The notes: a model not told the origin generated them from the sequence alone. Counted from the stretch's first letter, positions 16,801 to 25,136 are shown. The stretch is DNA of 62,417 nt from Prosthecobacter sp. (GCF_014879935.1 NZ_JACSRD010000226.1:1-62417), one strand, 5' to 3'. Numbers and translations: made by a program.

Positions 16801-18777
16801 GGTGAAGTTGGCCACGAGGGTGCGACTGGCCGTGGCGGTGAAGGTGTAGCTGGAGTTCGCACTGACCGGGTTGCCGCCTTCCGTCCAGTTGACGAAAGCG
16901 TAGCCGGGATTCGTGGCGGGCGTCACCGTCACGCTGGAACCGCTGGCGTAGCTGCCAGCGCCCGTCGTGGTGCCGCCGAGCGCCGGTGTGGCGGAGGTGG
17001 AGATCGAGTAGGCCGTGCCCTGCGTGAAATTCGCCACCAGATCGCGGTCGGAGGCGATGTTGAAGGTCAGGCTGGAGGTGTTGCCCACCACAGCGCCGCC
17101 TTCGGTCCAGTTGACGAAAGTGTAGCCCGCGTTTGGCGTGGCGGTGACGGTCACGCTGTCGCCTTCACTGAATTGACCGTCGCCGGTCGTGGTGCCACCC
17201 GCGATCGGGGACGAGCTGGTCGTCAAAGCGAAGACCGGCAGGAAATTCGCCACCAGCGAGTGATTCACGTCCATCGTGAGCGTGTAGCTGCTGTTGGTGC
17301 TGACGACGGTGCCATTGTCCGTCCAGTTCGCAAAGGCATAGCCTGCGGTCGGCGTCGCCGTCACCGTGGCATCGGCGCCGATGCCATACGAACCGTCGCC
17401 AGTCGTGGTGCCGCTGCCCACAGGTGAAACCGTGGTGTCCAGCAAGCTGGCCGGAGGAGGGGGCGCTCCTGCGGCGGCAATGATGAGGGTGTAATTCTTC
17501 GACACATCCGGGTGAACCTCGTCACTGGCGGTGATCTTGAACTGGAAACTTCCGCTGGCGGTGGGAGTGCCGGAGAGCACGCCGGTGACTTCGTCAAAGC
17601 TCATTCCCGGCGGCAGATCGCCCTCTCTCACGGCTGTGAAGGGCAGGGCCCCCTCGATGACGACTGTGCGGGCGGCGTAGGGCGAGTTGATCATGCCTTC
17701 GCTCACATGGTCGATGAGTCCGACTGGTGCTTCCACATCCACCGCGGCCATTTGGGAGCCGGTGAAATCGCCCACGACCACCTTCGTCGCCATGTCCTCG
17801 GTGACAGTCACCCATTCGCCGCCGACCATGTGATGATTGTAGGTTCGCATGCCTTCGCCATGCACGCCATCGGGATCGACCGTGTCCGCCATTGCCTCGC
17901 CACTCTCGCCGTCGAGCGGTCCGGTGTACTTGTAGAACTCGTAGCGCCGTGTCACCACCTCGTCGCCATTCGGCAGATCCTCGGGCGCACCAGCCAGCTC
18001 GTCATTCGCGCCCCCATCCGGGATGTTGCGCTTCTGCAGGATGCGCCACTCCGTTTCGACCTCGTCCGGCTCGCCATTCGCCCAGTTTTTGTCGTCGGCC
18101 TTGGCGGGATCATCGCTCACCAGCTCACGCAGCTTGATCTCCTTGTTGTTGTGCGTGGTGGTCTTGATCTCCTTCACCCACACCGCCTTGCCGAATTCCT
18201 TCACGGGCGGCACCGGTGGCACGGGCGGCTGGATCACCGCCTGCACCTGCGCCGCCACGCCGACGACCGGCGGAAAGTAGGTGAACTGCGGCGTCGCCAC
18301 CTGCACCGCACCGCCGTGAATGAGAGCACCGCTGCCATTGTCGATGAGCCAGTTGTAGCGGATGGCACCGACCGCCTTGCTGTAGCCGACGCCAAAGTGC
18401 TCGCCGCCGAAGTTCACACTCGGATTCGTGAACATGTGGCCGTTTGTCGGCGCGATCGGGCCGCTCGGGATCGCTGTGTAGGCCGCCCAGGATCCATCCG
18501 CGTTCTTTTTGCTCTCCCAGCGGATGCGGCACTTCGGATGCAGCGGGTCCGTGTCATCCTGCTCAAAGCGCGGCACGCCGTAGTGGTTGTAATTGTAGGT
18601 GTAGGTGATGTCCGTCGTGCGGCAGTCCTCGATCTCGATTTCGAAGCCGTGGCAGACGTGCCCGGTGTCGTTGACCGTGTCGAAGTTGTTGATGCTGCCG
18701 TAGGCGATGCTGGCGCGGGCAGTTTCACCAGCGAGCAGGGCCGCCAGGGTGATGAGGGCGAACAGGATGCGTGTCAT
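13804..18777 (-). CDS. Giant secreted protein with InlB-like repeats
   Basis: About 1,657 residues, exported by a signal peptide (MTRILFALITLAALLAGETARA). An N-terminal region of unknown fold is followed by a putative Ig-like segment (about residues 390-430, GVLSGTPTASGSFQF). Then come seven divergent InlB-type B-repeats of about 72 residues, each with a GYxFVNWTxxG core and a closing LVANF (about residues 440-960). Next is a ~640-residue part containing an Asp/Glu-rich stretch. The protein ends in a module found in its neighbours (W...SPNLSTW...FFRLLKP). Start 18777 is chosen for the signal peptide. Likely a cell-surface or extracellular adhesin; the gene follows the sigma-factor gene by 19 bp. 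Confidence 0.88.
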   Translation of the reverse strand: MTRILFALITLAALLAGETARASIAYGSINNFDTVNDTGHVCHGFEIEIEDCRTTDITYTYNYNHYGVPRFEQDDTDPLHPKCRIRWESKKNADGSWAAYTAIPSGPIAPTNGHMFTNPSVNFGGEHFGVGYSKAVGAIRYNWLIDNGSGALIHGGAVQVATPQFTYFPPVVGVAAQVQAVIQPPVPPVPPVKEFGKAVWVKEIKTTTHNNKEIKLRELVSDDPAKADDKNWANGEPDEVETEWRILQKRNIPDGGANDELAGAPEDLPNGDEVVTRRYEFYKYTGPLDGESGEAMADTVDPDGVHGEGMRTYNHHMVGGEWVTVTEDMATKVVVGDFTGSQMAAVDVEAPVGLIDHVSEGMINSPYAARTVVIEGALPFTAVREGDLPPGMSFDEVTGVLSGTPTASGSFQFKITASDEVHPDVSKNYTLIIAAAGAPPPPASLLDTTVSPVGSGTTTGDGSYGIGADATVTATPTAGYAFANWTDNGTVVSTNSSYTLTMDVNHSLVANFLPVFALTTSSSPIAGGTTTGDGQFSEGDSVTVTATPNAGYTFVNWTEGGAVVGNTSSLTFNIASDRDLVANFTQGTAYSISTSATPALGGTTTGAGSYASGSSVTVTPATNPGYAFVNWTEGGNPVSANSSYTFTATASRTLVANFTLLGGTPRTITTASSPAGAGTLTGAGVYADGSSVTVTATANPGYKFSKWKNGGSNVSSTPSYTFTATANVTLTATFTQVYYVTTTSAPAAGGTTEMDSSSYKLDENARADATPNAGYQFVNWTENGTVVSTANPYNFNVTGNRDLVANFAPIGGVTITASAAPAAGGTVSGGGAVASGANVTLTATSNAGYGFVNWTEGGAPVSNNPAYSFTATANRTLVANFVAGNVIGAAASPLTAGNVSGGGVVASGASVTLSAVPLPGYAFVNWTDATGTEVSVDASYTFTPTAAGVFTANFAPVPVTIPFDFDTASPQLLLELPLPFDQLNGGYTASFSSTAAGDFKVTTEAASGRVLSQFSGNYLDPQVDDAVLMVQFDQPVTGVSLDFATVEALNVPVASTVQITAIDNSSGAPVIVGTAIAHGTVTPGDTLPVGSLSLNTADASFDQIIVQLPDAPAGARRFLVDNLVISPASSTGGSLLLANPNWNITLTDFGYSDFLLDNTPGFEGREYLSGEWGSAIAYTRNGQTKNPTWFEPNFLFPDWQTNSDFHVVTPIHLVGINLDGLPIAESVIANDDIEVTLRFEMVDTVVGTPMGVTPASSASAADHVNSNRYVMNQTFVVKNISGTTLSNIQLFQFLHGFISQHGQYDNRSYAGKLTEYQYDMTMSGIDEGASGSGSSSVGLEDLIGFHAKLAPSAFEIGSYGTEGNGIDDHSVGKPSDGVHLSVEDNWQHAPYLGRKNRDSFAPSHRWVSGAQRWELGSLPDGQSVSFDVVLSLLTGTKVIVTGGGSNGTGGGGSCNGGSGHTGGVDFEFEDIDQEGTFFGEYSEADDDEMQEREDDGEFSLPSFELPNGTRRQRWNLKYSGAHTGSIKLKFAYNPALLPAGYDENQLVIYHFRNGQWEKLPCKVNPVTNTIEAVTPSLSPFMLGVNDVVVKPDVKLSVTTPGNFDVSWPDSFTGWQLQESPNLSTWTNSTRPIINDAGTNKVVVPVSSGVKFFRLLKP
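15900..17455 (-). repeat. Seven tandem InlB-type protein repeats
   Basis: Within the giant secreted protein, seven units of roughly 72 codons follow one another. Each has a GGT(T/V)xGxG opening, a VTxTATPxAGYxFVNWTxxG core and a closing LVANF. Unit 4 is divergent (KFSKWKNGG), and unit 5 has lost the GxGxY glycine pattern. The units differ enough that the array is old rather than a recent slippage product. Coordinates are approximate. Confidence 0.85.
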
Positions 18778-18796
18778 GATCGTGTGTTGTTTTGGT

Positions 18797-19370
18797 TCAA
18801 AGGCGGGCGTGCTGCTCCAGATCGGAGCGGAGGCGTTTGCAAATGCGGTGCAGGCTGACGGACACCGCCACGCGCGTGCGGCCCAACGAGGCCGCGATCT
18901 CCCCATGGGAGTGTCGCAGGTGAAAGCGACGTTGAATGAGATCCTGCTGATCAGGCGGCAACGTGGAGACCTGATGCGTCAGCGCGGCCATCAGCCTGCG
19001 GTCCGTGGCATGATCGGTGGACGAGTGCAGGCGGCTTTCCGCATGATAGGCCGCCTCACGCGCCCGGCGGCGCGTTTGTGTTGCGCAGTTCCTTCAGCGC
19101 CAGATGCCAGGCAATCGTGCGCAGCCAGGCCAGAAAGCTCTGTCCCGGCTCAAAGCGCCTGCCATGCCTGAACGCACGCACCATCGCCTCATGCGCACAT
19201 TCAGCGGCGATGTCCTCCGCCACACGTGAGCTCAGCCACACGCGGATGGCTGGCACGCAGGCATCGTAAAGCCGTGTGGCCGCGTCGGAATCCCCCCGCA
19301 ATGCCTGCATGAACCACGCACCGCGCTCATCGCGGGCGGCTTCGGGCATCTGTGGGCTGACGGAGTTCAT
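18797..19370 (-). pseudogene. ECF RNA polymerase sigma factor, frameshifted
   Basis: Two adjoining reading frames together make one sigma factor. The first (start 19370, stop 19056) has region 2: RVWLSSRVAEDIAAECAHEA and FLAWLRTIAWHLALKELR. The second frame (reading through EAAYHAESRLH to 18797) has region 4: LPPDQQDLIQRRF followed by a helix-turn-helix HSHGEIAASLGRTRVAVSVSL. The frames join at about 19059-19075 if a single base is removed near the ACAAAC run on the minus strand. It is either a broken gene, a sequencing error, or a slippage-dependent gene. No anti-sigma gene is adjacent. It precedes the giant secreted protein gene. Confidence 0.75.
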
Positions 19371-19427
19371 GAGATGGGCTTGCGTGAAATGGAACCACTT
19401 GTCCCGTCCGATGGGAACCCTGGCTCG

Positions 19428-19443
19428 GTAACCATTTGGTAGG
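19428..19443. promoter_or_regulatory. Palindromic operator candidate, site B
   Basis: GTAACCATTTGGTAGG matches 12 of 16 positions of site A, including the whole ACCATTTGGTA core. It is 58 bp upstream of the sigma-factor ATG at 19370, a normal place for an operator or promoter element. Confidence 0.45.
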
Positions 19444-19514
19444 ATTTGTGGTGCCGGAGGAGCACTCGTCTTCCTCGACAGCACCATCTAGCCACAGCCG
19501 GGGCTCCATCACAC

Positions 19515-19530
19515 GTTAGCGATTGGTAAT
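19515..19530. promoter_or_regulatory. Palindromic operator candidate, site C
   Basis: GTTAGCGATTGGTAAT differs from site D (22936-22951) at one base, and the match extends outward (ACGTTAGCG and TGGTAATGAA). A further inverted repeat, GTAAC-N6-GTTAC, lies 4 bp away at 19534-19549. The site sits between the stop of the 342-residue secreted protein and the sigma-factor gene. Confidence 0.5.
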
Positions 19531-19563
19531 GAAGTAACGGGATGGTTACGGAACCCCGTTTGC

Positions 19564-20592
19564 TCACGGCTTCACCAGCCGGAAGAACAGCCCGCCGCTC
19601 GAAGATGGGATGCTGATCTGGTTCCGCCCGCCGCTGGTCGTGATGATCTGCGTTGATGGCGTCCAGTCCAGGAGATCGCCGCTCTCTTCGAGCAGCCAGT
19701 CCAGCGAGGAAGGCCACGTGAACTGGAAATCGCCCGCCGGAGTGGCAGGCGGGGTCACCTCCATCACTGGCAGCACGGCAAAATTGGCCACGAGCACCCG
19801 GTCGGCACCCACAGTGAATGTGTAGTCTGGCAGCGTGCTTTTCTCGACGCCGGCCTCCGTCCAGTTGACGAAAAAGTGGCCTGGGTTCGCGGTGGCCGTG
19901 AGGGTGCAGGAGGTCCCGCTGTCAAAGGTTCCCGCGCCGGCCGCTGTGCCCACGCCAGGAGATGACACGCTGGCGGTGATGTTGAATGTCAGCGGCGGCA
20001 GGGGCGGATTCGTGTCGATCAGGGTGAGCGCGGTGAGCGCAAAATCGCCCCACATGTGAATCTTGTACGTGTCGTAGTTCACCAGCGACGGCGTGTAGGA
20101 GAACGAAGCGCCACCGTAACCCGTGCAGTCGTACATCAGCGGATCGTTGAAGGCGTCCTCACCATCCACCAGCGGCATGATTTCAAACGCCGCGCCAGCC
20201 CCGGCCGTGTTGAGCAGGATTTTTCCAGTGAATGCCTTCAGGTCGAACTTTTTACCGTCCGCCCGCTTGAGGGTGATGTTGGCTCCCTTGCCCAACAGCG
20301 GCCCGGCGGTGATCGCCTGCGCCTGCACGCCCGTGGGCCAGTTCACACTGAAAAATCGCCCCGTCGGCTGTCCGCCTTGCACCGGGGACCAGTAACCGTC
20401 CACGGAATAGGTGAAGGTGTAGTCGCCGCTGCGGATCGTCACGGAATTGATGCTCGAAGCCAGCACGGTCCGCGTCTGTGCGGCATTGAAGAAGACATTC
20501 GTGTACGTCACCGCGAAGGCCGTCACGACCTGAATCCAGGCGACGAGGAGGACGATTGCCCCGGTGAAAGTCGGTGAACGAGGTGTTTTCAT
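19564..20592 (-). CDS. Secreted protein with one InlB-like repeat and C-terminal W/FFR module
   Basis: A 342-residue exported protein (signal segment TGAIVLLVAWIQVVTAFA). An N-terminal region of unknown fold (about residues 30-200) is followed by one InlB-type repeat (TLTATANPGHFFVNWTEAG...RVLVANF) and a C-terminal module (WLLEESGDLLDWTPST...GGLFFRLVKP). The repeat and the final module match those of the giant protein downstream. It lies 22 bp after the nine-heme cytochrome, so the two are probably co-transcribed. Function unknown; the shared module may be a surface-anchoring or sorting signal, which is inference. Confidence 0.85.
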   Translation of the reverse strand: MKTPRSPTFTGAIVLLVAWIQVVTAFAVTYTNVFFNAAQTRTVLASSINSVTIRSGDYTFTYSVDGYWSPVQGGQPTGRFFSVNWPTGVQAQAITAGPLLGKGANITLKRADGKKFDLKAFTGKILLNTAGAGAAFEIMPLVDGEDAFNDPLMYDCTGYGGASFSYTPSLVNYDTYKIHMWGDFALTALTLIDTNPPLPPLTFNITASVSSPGVGTAAGAGTFDSGTSCTLTATANPGHFFVNWTEAGVEKSTLPDYTFTVGADRVLVANFAVLPVMEVTPPATPAGDFQFTWPSSLDWLLEESGDLLDWTPSTQIITTSGGRNQISIPSSSGGLFFRLVKP

Positions 20593-20614
20593 GTCGGCAG
20601 AGGGTAGATTCTCC

Positions 20615-22900
20615 TCACGGATTCGGCGTCTGCCGCGTGGCCTCGATGCGGATGAAACGGGCGGGTGCGTTGTTCGCGGGGACGGTGTCGCGGACTTTGA
20701 GTTCGCTGGTGGTGTTCGTGAGGATGGTGCCGGCAGTCCAGTTGAGGAGATCGCCGGAGGTTTTGATCGTCACAGGCATGTCGGGCGGCAGCATGGGGCC
20801 GCGGAAGGCGCGGAGCGTGAGGTAATTCGTGCCGCCGACGTTTTCGATGGCGTTCACGGGCTTCGAGGGGCTCGGCAGCACGGGATCGAGGCCGAGCGCG
20901 TATTCGATCCAGTCGCGGATGCCGTCGCCATCGGTGTCGAGCGTGTAATCGGTGCCGCCGACGGTGACGGAGATGGTCGCGGGCTTGGAGTCGATGTAGC
21001 TGCCGCTGTCGCTCGCGATGTAGGTGAAGACATCCGGGCCGCTGTAGCCGGGATCGGGGAAATACGTCGCGACTTTGGCGGCGATGCCGATGGTGCCGTG
21101 CATGGGCTGCTGGATGACGCGGAGCTGCGGATTCGTGCCGCTGGCAGTGAGGGTGATGCTGGTGGGTGTATTTAGCGGCACGCTGAGCTGGCCGCTGGCG
21201 ACGGTGGGTCCGGCGTGCGTGCTCGGATCGCTGCTGCTGGGGCCGTTGTGGCAGTAGTAGCAGCTCACCTCCATGCCGCGTTTTAGCGTGAGGATGCCAA
21301 ATTTCGTGCTCAGCGAGCGATCAGCCTGCGCCCGAGAGAGCGCTGTGCCGCGGTAGTCGCTGCCGTGGCATTCGCGGCATTCGTTGATACCCACGTTGCG
21401 TGCGATGTCGGCATGATCACGCACCCAATTCGTGCTGCCGATGGGATGGATGCCATGCGGGCCGCCGACGCTGTTCGTGGGCATGGTGGCATGGCAAACG
21501 GTGCAGTCCGCGAGCTTGCCCCGATGCCCTTGCTTGTTCCAGGCATACACATTGTCGTCGCGATGCAGCGACGGATACTCCGCATGCGTGCTGCCATGAC
21601 AGGCGCTGCAAACGAGCCCGCCGTGGCCTTTCGAGAAACGAAACAGCGAGATGCCAGCGGCGGGCGTATTCGCATTCGTGGCAAAGCGCTGGTTCGCAGG
21701 CACACGCATGGTGGTGCCGGTGGTGAAAACGCTGGTGAAGCGAATTTGACCTTCGTTCGCCAGCGCATCGCCGCTGTGACAGGCCTGGCAGTTCGGCTCA
21801 TGCAGCCAGCCGGTGCGTGTGGAGGCACCAACGGCGGCCATGTTGCCATGGCAGCTCTGGCATTGCATCACGAGCGAGCCATCGGCGGGATTCACCGCAC
21901 TGCCCATCGCGCCGCGCAGGCAGCGCGTCTCGCTGCCGGGATGGCACATGTAGCAGGAGTTGCGGCTGGCGATATTGTCGAGCTGGAGGCCGTTGGTCGG
22001 ATTGATGACCGTGGCGTGCTTCGAGTGCATCGCAGCCGTCAGCGGCGGCACACCCGCCGCACCGCCGGTGCCCAGCGCCTCCGACGCATGACAATGCGCA
22101 CACAGCACCTGCTTGTTGGCATTCACCACGCTGTGATAAAGGCCCTGCGAGGGATAACCCATCGCGGCCAAAGCGGCGGCGTAGGCAGGTTTCGCGGCGT
22201 TTTTCTCGTCGTGCAGGCGCAGGATGTTCAGACGGAAGTCACGCTTGTCGTTCGCGTCGTTCACCCAACCTGCGGCGGGCATGGCCGCAGCGGAACCGGT
22301 GCCGGATGTGTGGCACGCACGGCAATCCATCTCATCCGAGACCGGCACAACGATGTCGGCGCTCGCAAGCACGGTGTTCGAGGCGTTTTTGACGGACACA
22401 CGCATCAGCGGATACGCGTTTTTGTGCCCAGCATCGTCGGTGGGGCAGATCGGGATGCCAGCAGCCTCAAACCAGTTCATGCCCGCGACCCAGTTCATGG
22501 CTTGTGGCGTGTTCGCGGCCCCGGGCATCGACTTTCCGGCCAAACCGGCATCGACAGGCAGATTCGCCCCGTAGAGGACGGCGGCGAAATCATAGAAGTT
22601 CGTCTTTCCGAGCGCCGTGGTATTGATCGAGCCATCGGGATTCGCGATGGCTTGATACGACACCGTGATGCCCGCCGCCGCAGGATCGGTGATGAGATGA
22701 CCAGCCGCATCCATGACCTGCGCATTGATCGTGTTGAAGGGCGGCAGGATGGAAAAGACGGAATAATCATCATCCATGCAGTGCATGCCCAGATTGTTCC
22801 AGGCCACCACCGTCCATTGGCCGCCTCCGGCAAAAGACTGACAGGCCAGACTCAGCACGAGAAGCGCCACGACACCGGCACGCAGCAGGTTGGATTTCAT
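20615..22900 (-). CDS. Secreted nine-heme cytochrome c
   Basis: A 761-residue exported protein (signal peptide residues 1-24) with nine CxxCH heme sites between about residues 193 and 560: CRACH, CAHCH, CYMCH, CQSCH, CQACH, CSACH, CTVCH, CRECH and CYYCH. The first ~190 residues have no heme motif. After the hemes come an Ig-like domain (about 580-650), a calcium-binding-type LDTDGDGIRDWIEYALGLDP, and an ending related to the neighbours' C-terminal module (TSGDLLNWTAGT). Multiheme cytochromes of this type carry electrons in the periplasm or at the surface. Site D is 35 bp upstream. Redox partner unknown. Confidence 0.92.
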   Translation of the reverse strand: MKSNLLRAGVVALLVLSLACQSFAGGGQWTVVAWNNLGMHCMDDDYSVFSILPPFNTINAQVMDAAGHLITDPAAAGITVSYQAIANPDGSINTTALGKTNFYDFAAVLYGANLPVDAGLAGKSMPGAANTPQAMNWVAGMNWFEAAGIPICPTDDAGHKNAYPLMRVSVKNASNTVLASADIVVPVSDEMDCRACHTSGTGSAAAMPAAGWVNDANDKRDFRLNILRLHDEKNAAKPAYAAALAAMGYPSQGLYHSVVNANKQVLCAHCHASEALGTGGAAGVPPLTAAMHSKHATVINPTNGLQLDNIASRNSCYMCHPGSETRCLRGAMGSAVNPADGSLVMQCQSCHGNMAAVGASTRTGWLHEPNCQACHSGDALANEGQIRFTSVFTTGTTMRVPANQRFATNANTPAAGISLFRFSKGHGGLVCSACHGSTHAEYPSLHRDDNVYAWNKQGHRGKLADCTVCHATMPTNSVGGPHGIHPIGSTNWVRDHADIARNVGINECRECHGSDYRGTALSRAQADRSLSTKFGILTLKRGMEVSCYYCHNGPSSSDPSTHAGPTVASGQLSVPLNTPTSITLTASGTNPQLRVIQQPMHGTIGIAAKVATYFPDPGYSGPDVFTYIASDSGSYIDSKPATISVTVGGTDYTLDTDGDGIRDWIEYALGLDPVLPSPSKPVNAIENVGGTNYLTLRAFRGPMLPPDMPVTIKTSGDLLNWTAGTILTNTTSELKVRDTVPANNAPARFIRIEATRQTPNP

Positions 22901-22935
22901 GCCGCCATTACACCGGAAAATCGCACCCCGGGCAC

Positions 22936-22951
22936 GTTAGCGTTTGGTAAT
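22936..22951. promoter_or_regulatory. Palindromic operator candidate, site D
   Basis: GTTAGCGTTTGGTAAT lies in the divergent gap between the nine-heme cytochrome (start 22900) and the response regulator (start 23011). It shares 15 of 16 bases with site C and 13 of 16 with site A. Its position allows control of both divergent transcripts. Confidence 0.55.
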
Positions 22952-23010
22952 GAAACGAAAAGGTGCTGACGCGGCGGCCATTTCATGTCAAAACGGCCTC
23001 CCAACGCGCC

Positions 23011-23688
23011 ATGCACCTGCTCCTCGTGGAAGACGATGCCGAGCTCGCGCGCCAGACCAAGCTCTGGCTGCGTGAGGCAGGCCATGCCTGTACGCATGTG
23101 GATCGTGCGGAGACGGCGCTGCGATTGCTGGCGAAAGAGGCCTTTGACGCCGCCATTTTCGATGTCGGGCTGCCGGACATGGATGGCTTCACGGCCGTGG
23201 AGCAGATGCGCGCGCGCGGTTTTGGCGTGCCGGTGCTCTTCCTCACCGCCCGTGGCGATGTGACCGACCGCGTCCGCGGTTTCAAGGCGGGTGGCGACCA
23301 GTACGTGATCAAACCGTTCGCCGTGGAAGAGCTGCTGGCGCGGCTGGAGGCCATGGAACGCCGCTCCGGCGCACCACCACACGCGGGCATCCGGCAGTTC
23401 GGCCGTTGGGCCATGGATCCCGTCAAGCGTCGCCTGCGCGAGGGTGAAAACGTGGTGGAGCTACAACCGCGGGAGTGGACGCTTCTGGAAGTGCTGCTGG
23501 CCAACGAGGGCAGGACCCTGACCAAGAAATTCCTGCTCGAAAAAGTCTGGGACATCCAGTTTGATCCCGGGACGAACGTCGTGGATGCGATGATCTGCCG
23601 CCTGCGGCGCAAGATCGACACGCCAGGACAGCCCTCCCACCTGCAAACCGTCCGCGGCAAAGGCTATGTTTTCAAAACTGTTCCCTGA
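23011..23688 (+). CDS. OmpR/PhoB-family response regulator
   Basis: Receiver domain with the acidic pocket VEDDAE, phosphorylated Asp51 (AAIFDVGLPDMDG), a conserved Thr in LFLTARG and Lys in YVIKPF. A winged-helix DNA-binding domain follows (about residues 130-222: VVELQPREWTLLEVLLANEGRTLTK, RRKIDTPGQPSHLQTVRGKGYVF). ATG at 23011 gives the normal receiver start; longer frames begin with GTG. It overlaps the kinase gene by 23 bp. It is divergent from the cytochrome operon, with site D between them, and could be the factor binding the palindromes, though this family usually binds direct repeats. Confidence 0.93.
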   Translation: MHLLLVEDDAELARQTKLWLREAGHACTHVDRAETALRLLAKEAFDAAIFDVGLPDMDGFTAVEQMRARGFGVPVLFLTARGDVTDRVRGFKAGGDQYVIKPFAVEELLARLEAMERRSGAPPHAGIRQFGRWAMDPVKRRLREGENVVELQPREWTLLEVLLANEGRTLTKKFLLEKVWDIQFDPGTNVVDAMICRLRRKIDTPGQPSHLQTVRGKGYVFKTVP

Positions 23689-25081
23689 GCGCCTGTCATC
23701 CATCTGGCGGCTGGGGCTGCTGCTCACCATCCTGCTCGTGTGCAGCACCGCGCTGTGCATCTCCGTCGCCGGATGGACGATGAAGCAGAACCTCAGCACC
23801 ATCGCCCGCGCCGTGGTGCTCGATGACCTGGGCGAGTACGCGGTGCTCTACAACCGCAACGGCCTCAAGGAGATCAAGGATGTCTTCGCCGCAGGCGGCC
23901 ATGAGAACGACCAGGCCGTGCGCATCACCCAGCCGGACGGAACCGTGCTGTTCGAGCAGATCCCGCGTGCGGTGGAGGGTTATCGATGGCCGGCGAAGAC
24001 CCCGAAGAAACTGAAGCTCTCCGAGACCCTGCTCATGACCATCCAACACGCCGGCAAGGAGCAGGAGCTGCTGGCAGGCTGCCAGGTGCTCAATGACGGC
24101 AATCTACTCTGGTTCGGCCGCACCGATGCCGAGGATCGCGCCTATGTGGAGCACATTCGCGGGCATCTGCGGCTCGCCGGCCTCGTGTCGGCCGCGTTCA
24201 TGCTGCTGCCGCTGTGGTGGTTCGTGCGGCACGTGCTGCGGCCGGTGCAGGAAATGATGAGCAGCACGCGACGCCTGGCCGAAGGCAGCACCGACGCACG
24301 TCTCCAGGCCCCCGGGGCCGTGCCTGAACTGCAAGCCTTCGCCAAGGCCTTCAACCACGGCCTCGACCGCATCGACGCCCTCACCTCCGAGCTGCAAAAT
24401 GCGAACGACAACCTCGCGCACGAACTGCGCACCCCGCTGGCACGCATCCGTGGCAATTTGGAGACCTTTCACGACCACACCGACAACGAAACGGCCCGCG
24501 ACGCGGCAGCGCGTGGCTTGGAGGAGATCGATCGTGCCGTCGAACTCGTGCAGACCATCCTCACCACCCGCGCTGGCGAGCACAAGGCACTCAAGCTCCA
24601 CCTGGAGATCCTCGATCTTCGCGAGCTGCTCACCGATTTGCACGATCTCTACAAGGCTGCTGCCGACGAGCGCGGCCTGACCTTCGCCTTGGAGGCATCC
24701 GAGTCGAGATGGGCGCTGCTGGACCGCCAGCGCATCAATCAAGCCGTCGCCAATCTGCTCGACAATGCCTTCGCGTACACGCCCCGCGGCGGCACCGTCC
24801 GCCTCGTACTGGCTGTCCGCGATGATCAAGCCCGGATTTCCGTGATTGACACGGGTCCTGGCCTCACTGCGGCAGATCTCGACAAAATCTGGCAGCGCTA
24901 CGTGCGCGGCAGTGCCGCCACGGCCAACACGCCCGGCATGGGACTCGGCCTCAGCCTCGTGCGGGCGCTCGCCCATGCGCACAACGGCAACACCGGCTGC
25001 CGCAACCGCGACGAAGGCGGCGCCGAGTTCTGGATCGAACTGCCCGCCGGAGACCCGCTCGCCAGCGCGAATGGGGTGTGA
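23666..25081 (+). CDS. Sensor histidine kinase (HAMP-HisKA type)
   Basis: A 471-residue membrane kinase paired with the upstream response regulator. TM1 at about residues 14-37, a ~130-residue periplasmic sensor, TM2 at about 172-190, and a HAMP linker (RHVLRPVQEMMSSTRRLAEG). The phosphoacceptor is His~252 in NLAHELRTPLARIRG. The ATP-binding domain shows NQAVANLLDNAFAY (N box), DTGPGL (G1) and GMGLGLSL (G2). The periplasmic sensor has no recognised fold here, so the signal is unknown. The gene overlap predicts coupled translation. Confidence 0.93.
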   Translation: MFSKLFPERLSSIWRLGLLLTILLVCSTALCISVAGWTMKQNLSTIARAVVLDDLGEYAVLYNRNGLKEIKDVFAAGGHENDQAVRITQPDGTVLFEQIPRAVEGYRWPAKTPKKLKLSETLLMTIQHAGKEQELLAGCQVLNDGNLLWFGRTDAEDRAYVEHIRGHLRLAGLVSAAFMLLPLWWFVRHVLRPVQEMMSSTRRLAEGSTDARLQAPGAVPELQAFAKAFNHGLDRIDALTSELQNANDNLAHELRTPLARIRGNLETFHDHTDNETARDAAARGLEEIDRAVELVQTILTTRAGEHKALKLHLEILDLRELLTDLHDLYKAAADERGLTFALEASESRWALLDRQRINQAVANLLDNAFAYTPRGGTVRLVLAVRDDQARISVIDTGPGLTAADLDKIWQRYVRGSAATANTPGMGLGLSLVRALAHAHNGNTGCRNRDEGGAEFWIELPAGDPLASANGV

Positions 25082-25136
25082 GGCTCGGAAGAAAGTAAGT
25101 TTTGCACCTTCCGGTCCTTCCCACTACACTGAATCC

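Noticed and set aside
15900..17455. CRISPR-like regular repeats
   Set aside because: The regularity is at the protein level (InlB-type units of about 216 bp) inside one open frame, without constant repeats and unique spacers.
21365..22969. A 534-residue plus-strand open frame over the cytochrome gene
   Set aside because: It is Arg/His-rich and antisense to a gene with nine heme motifs and a signal peptide.
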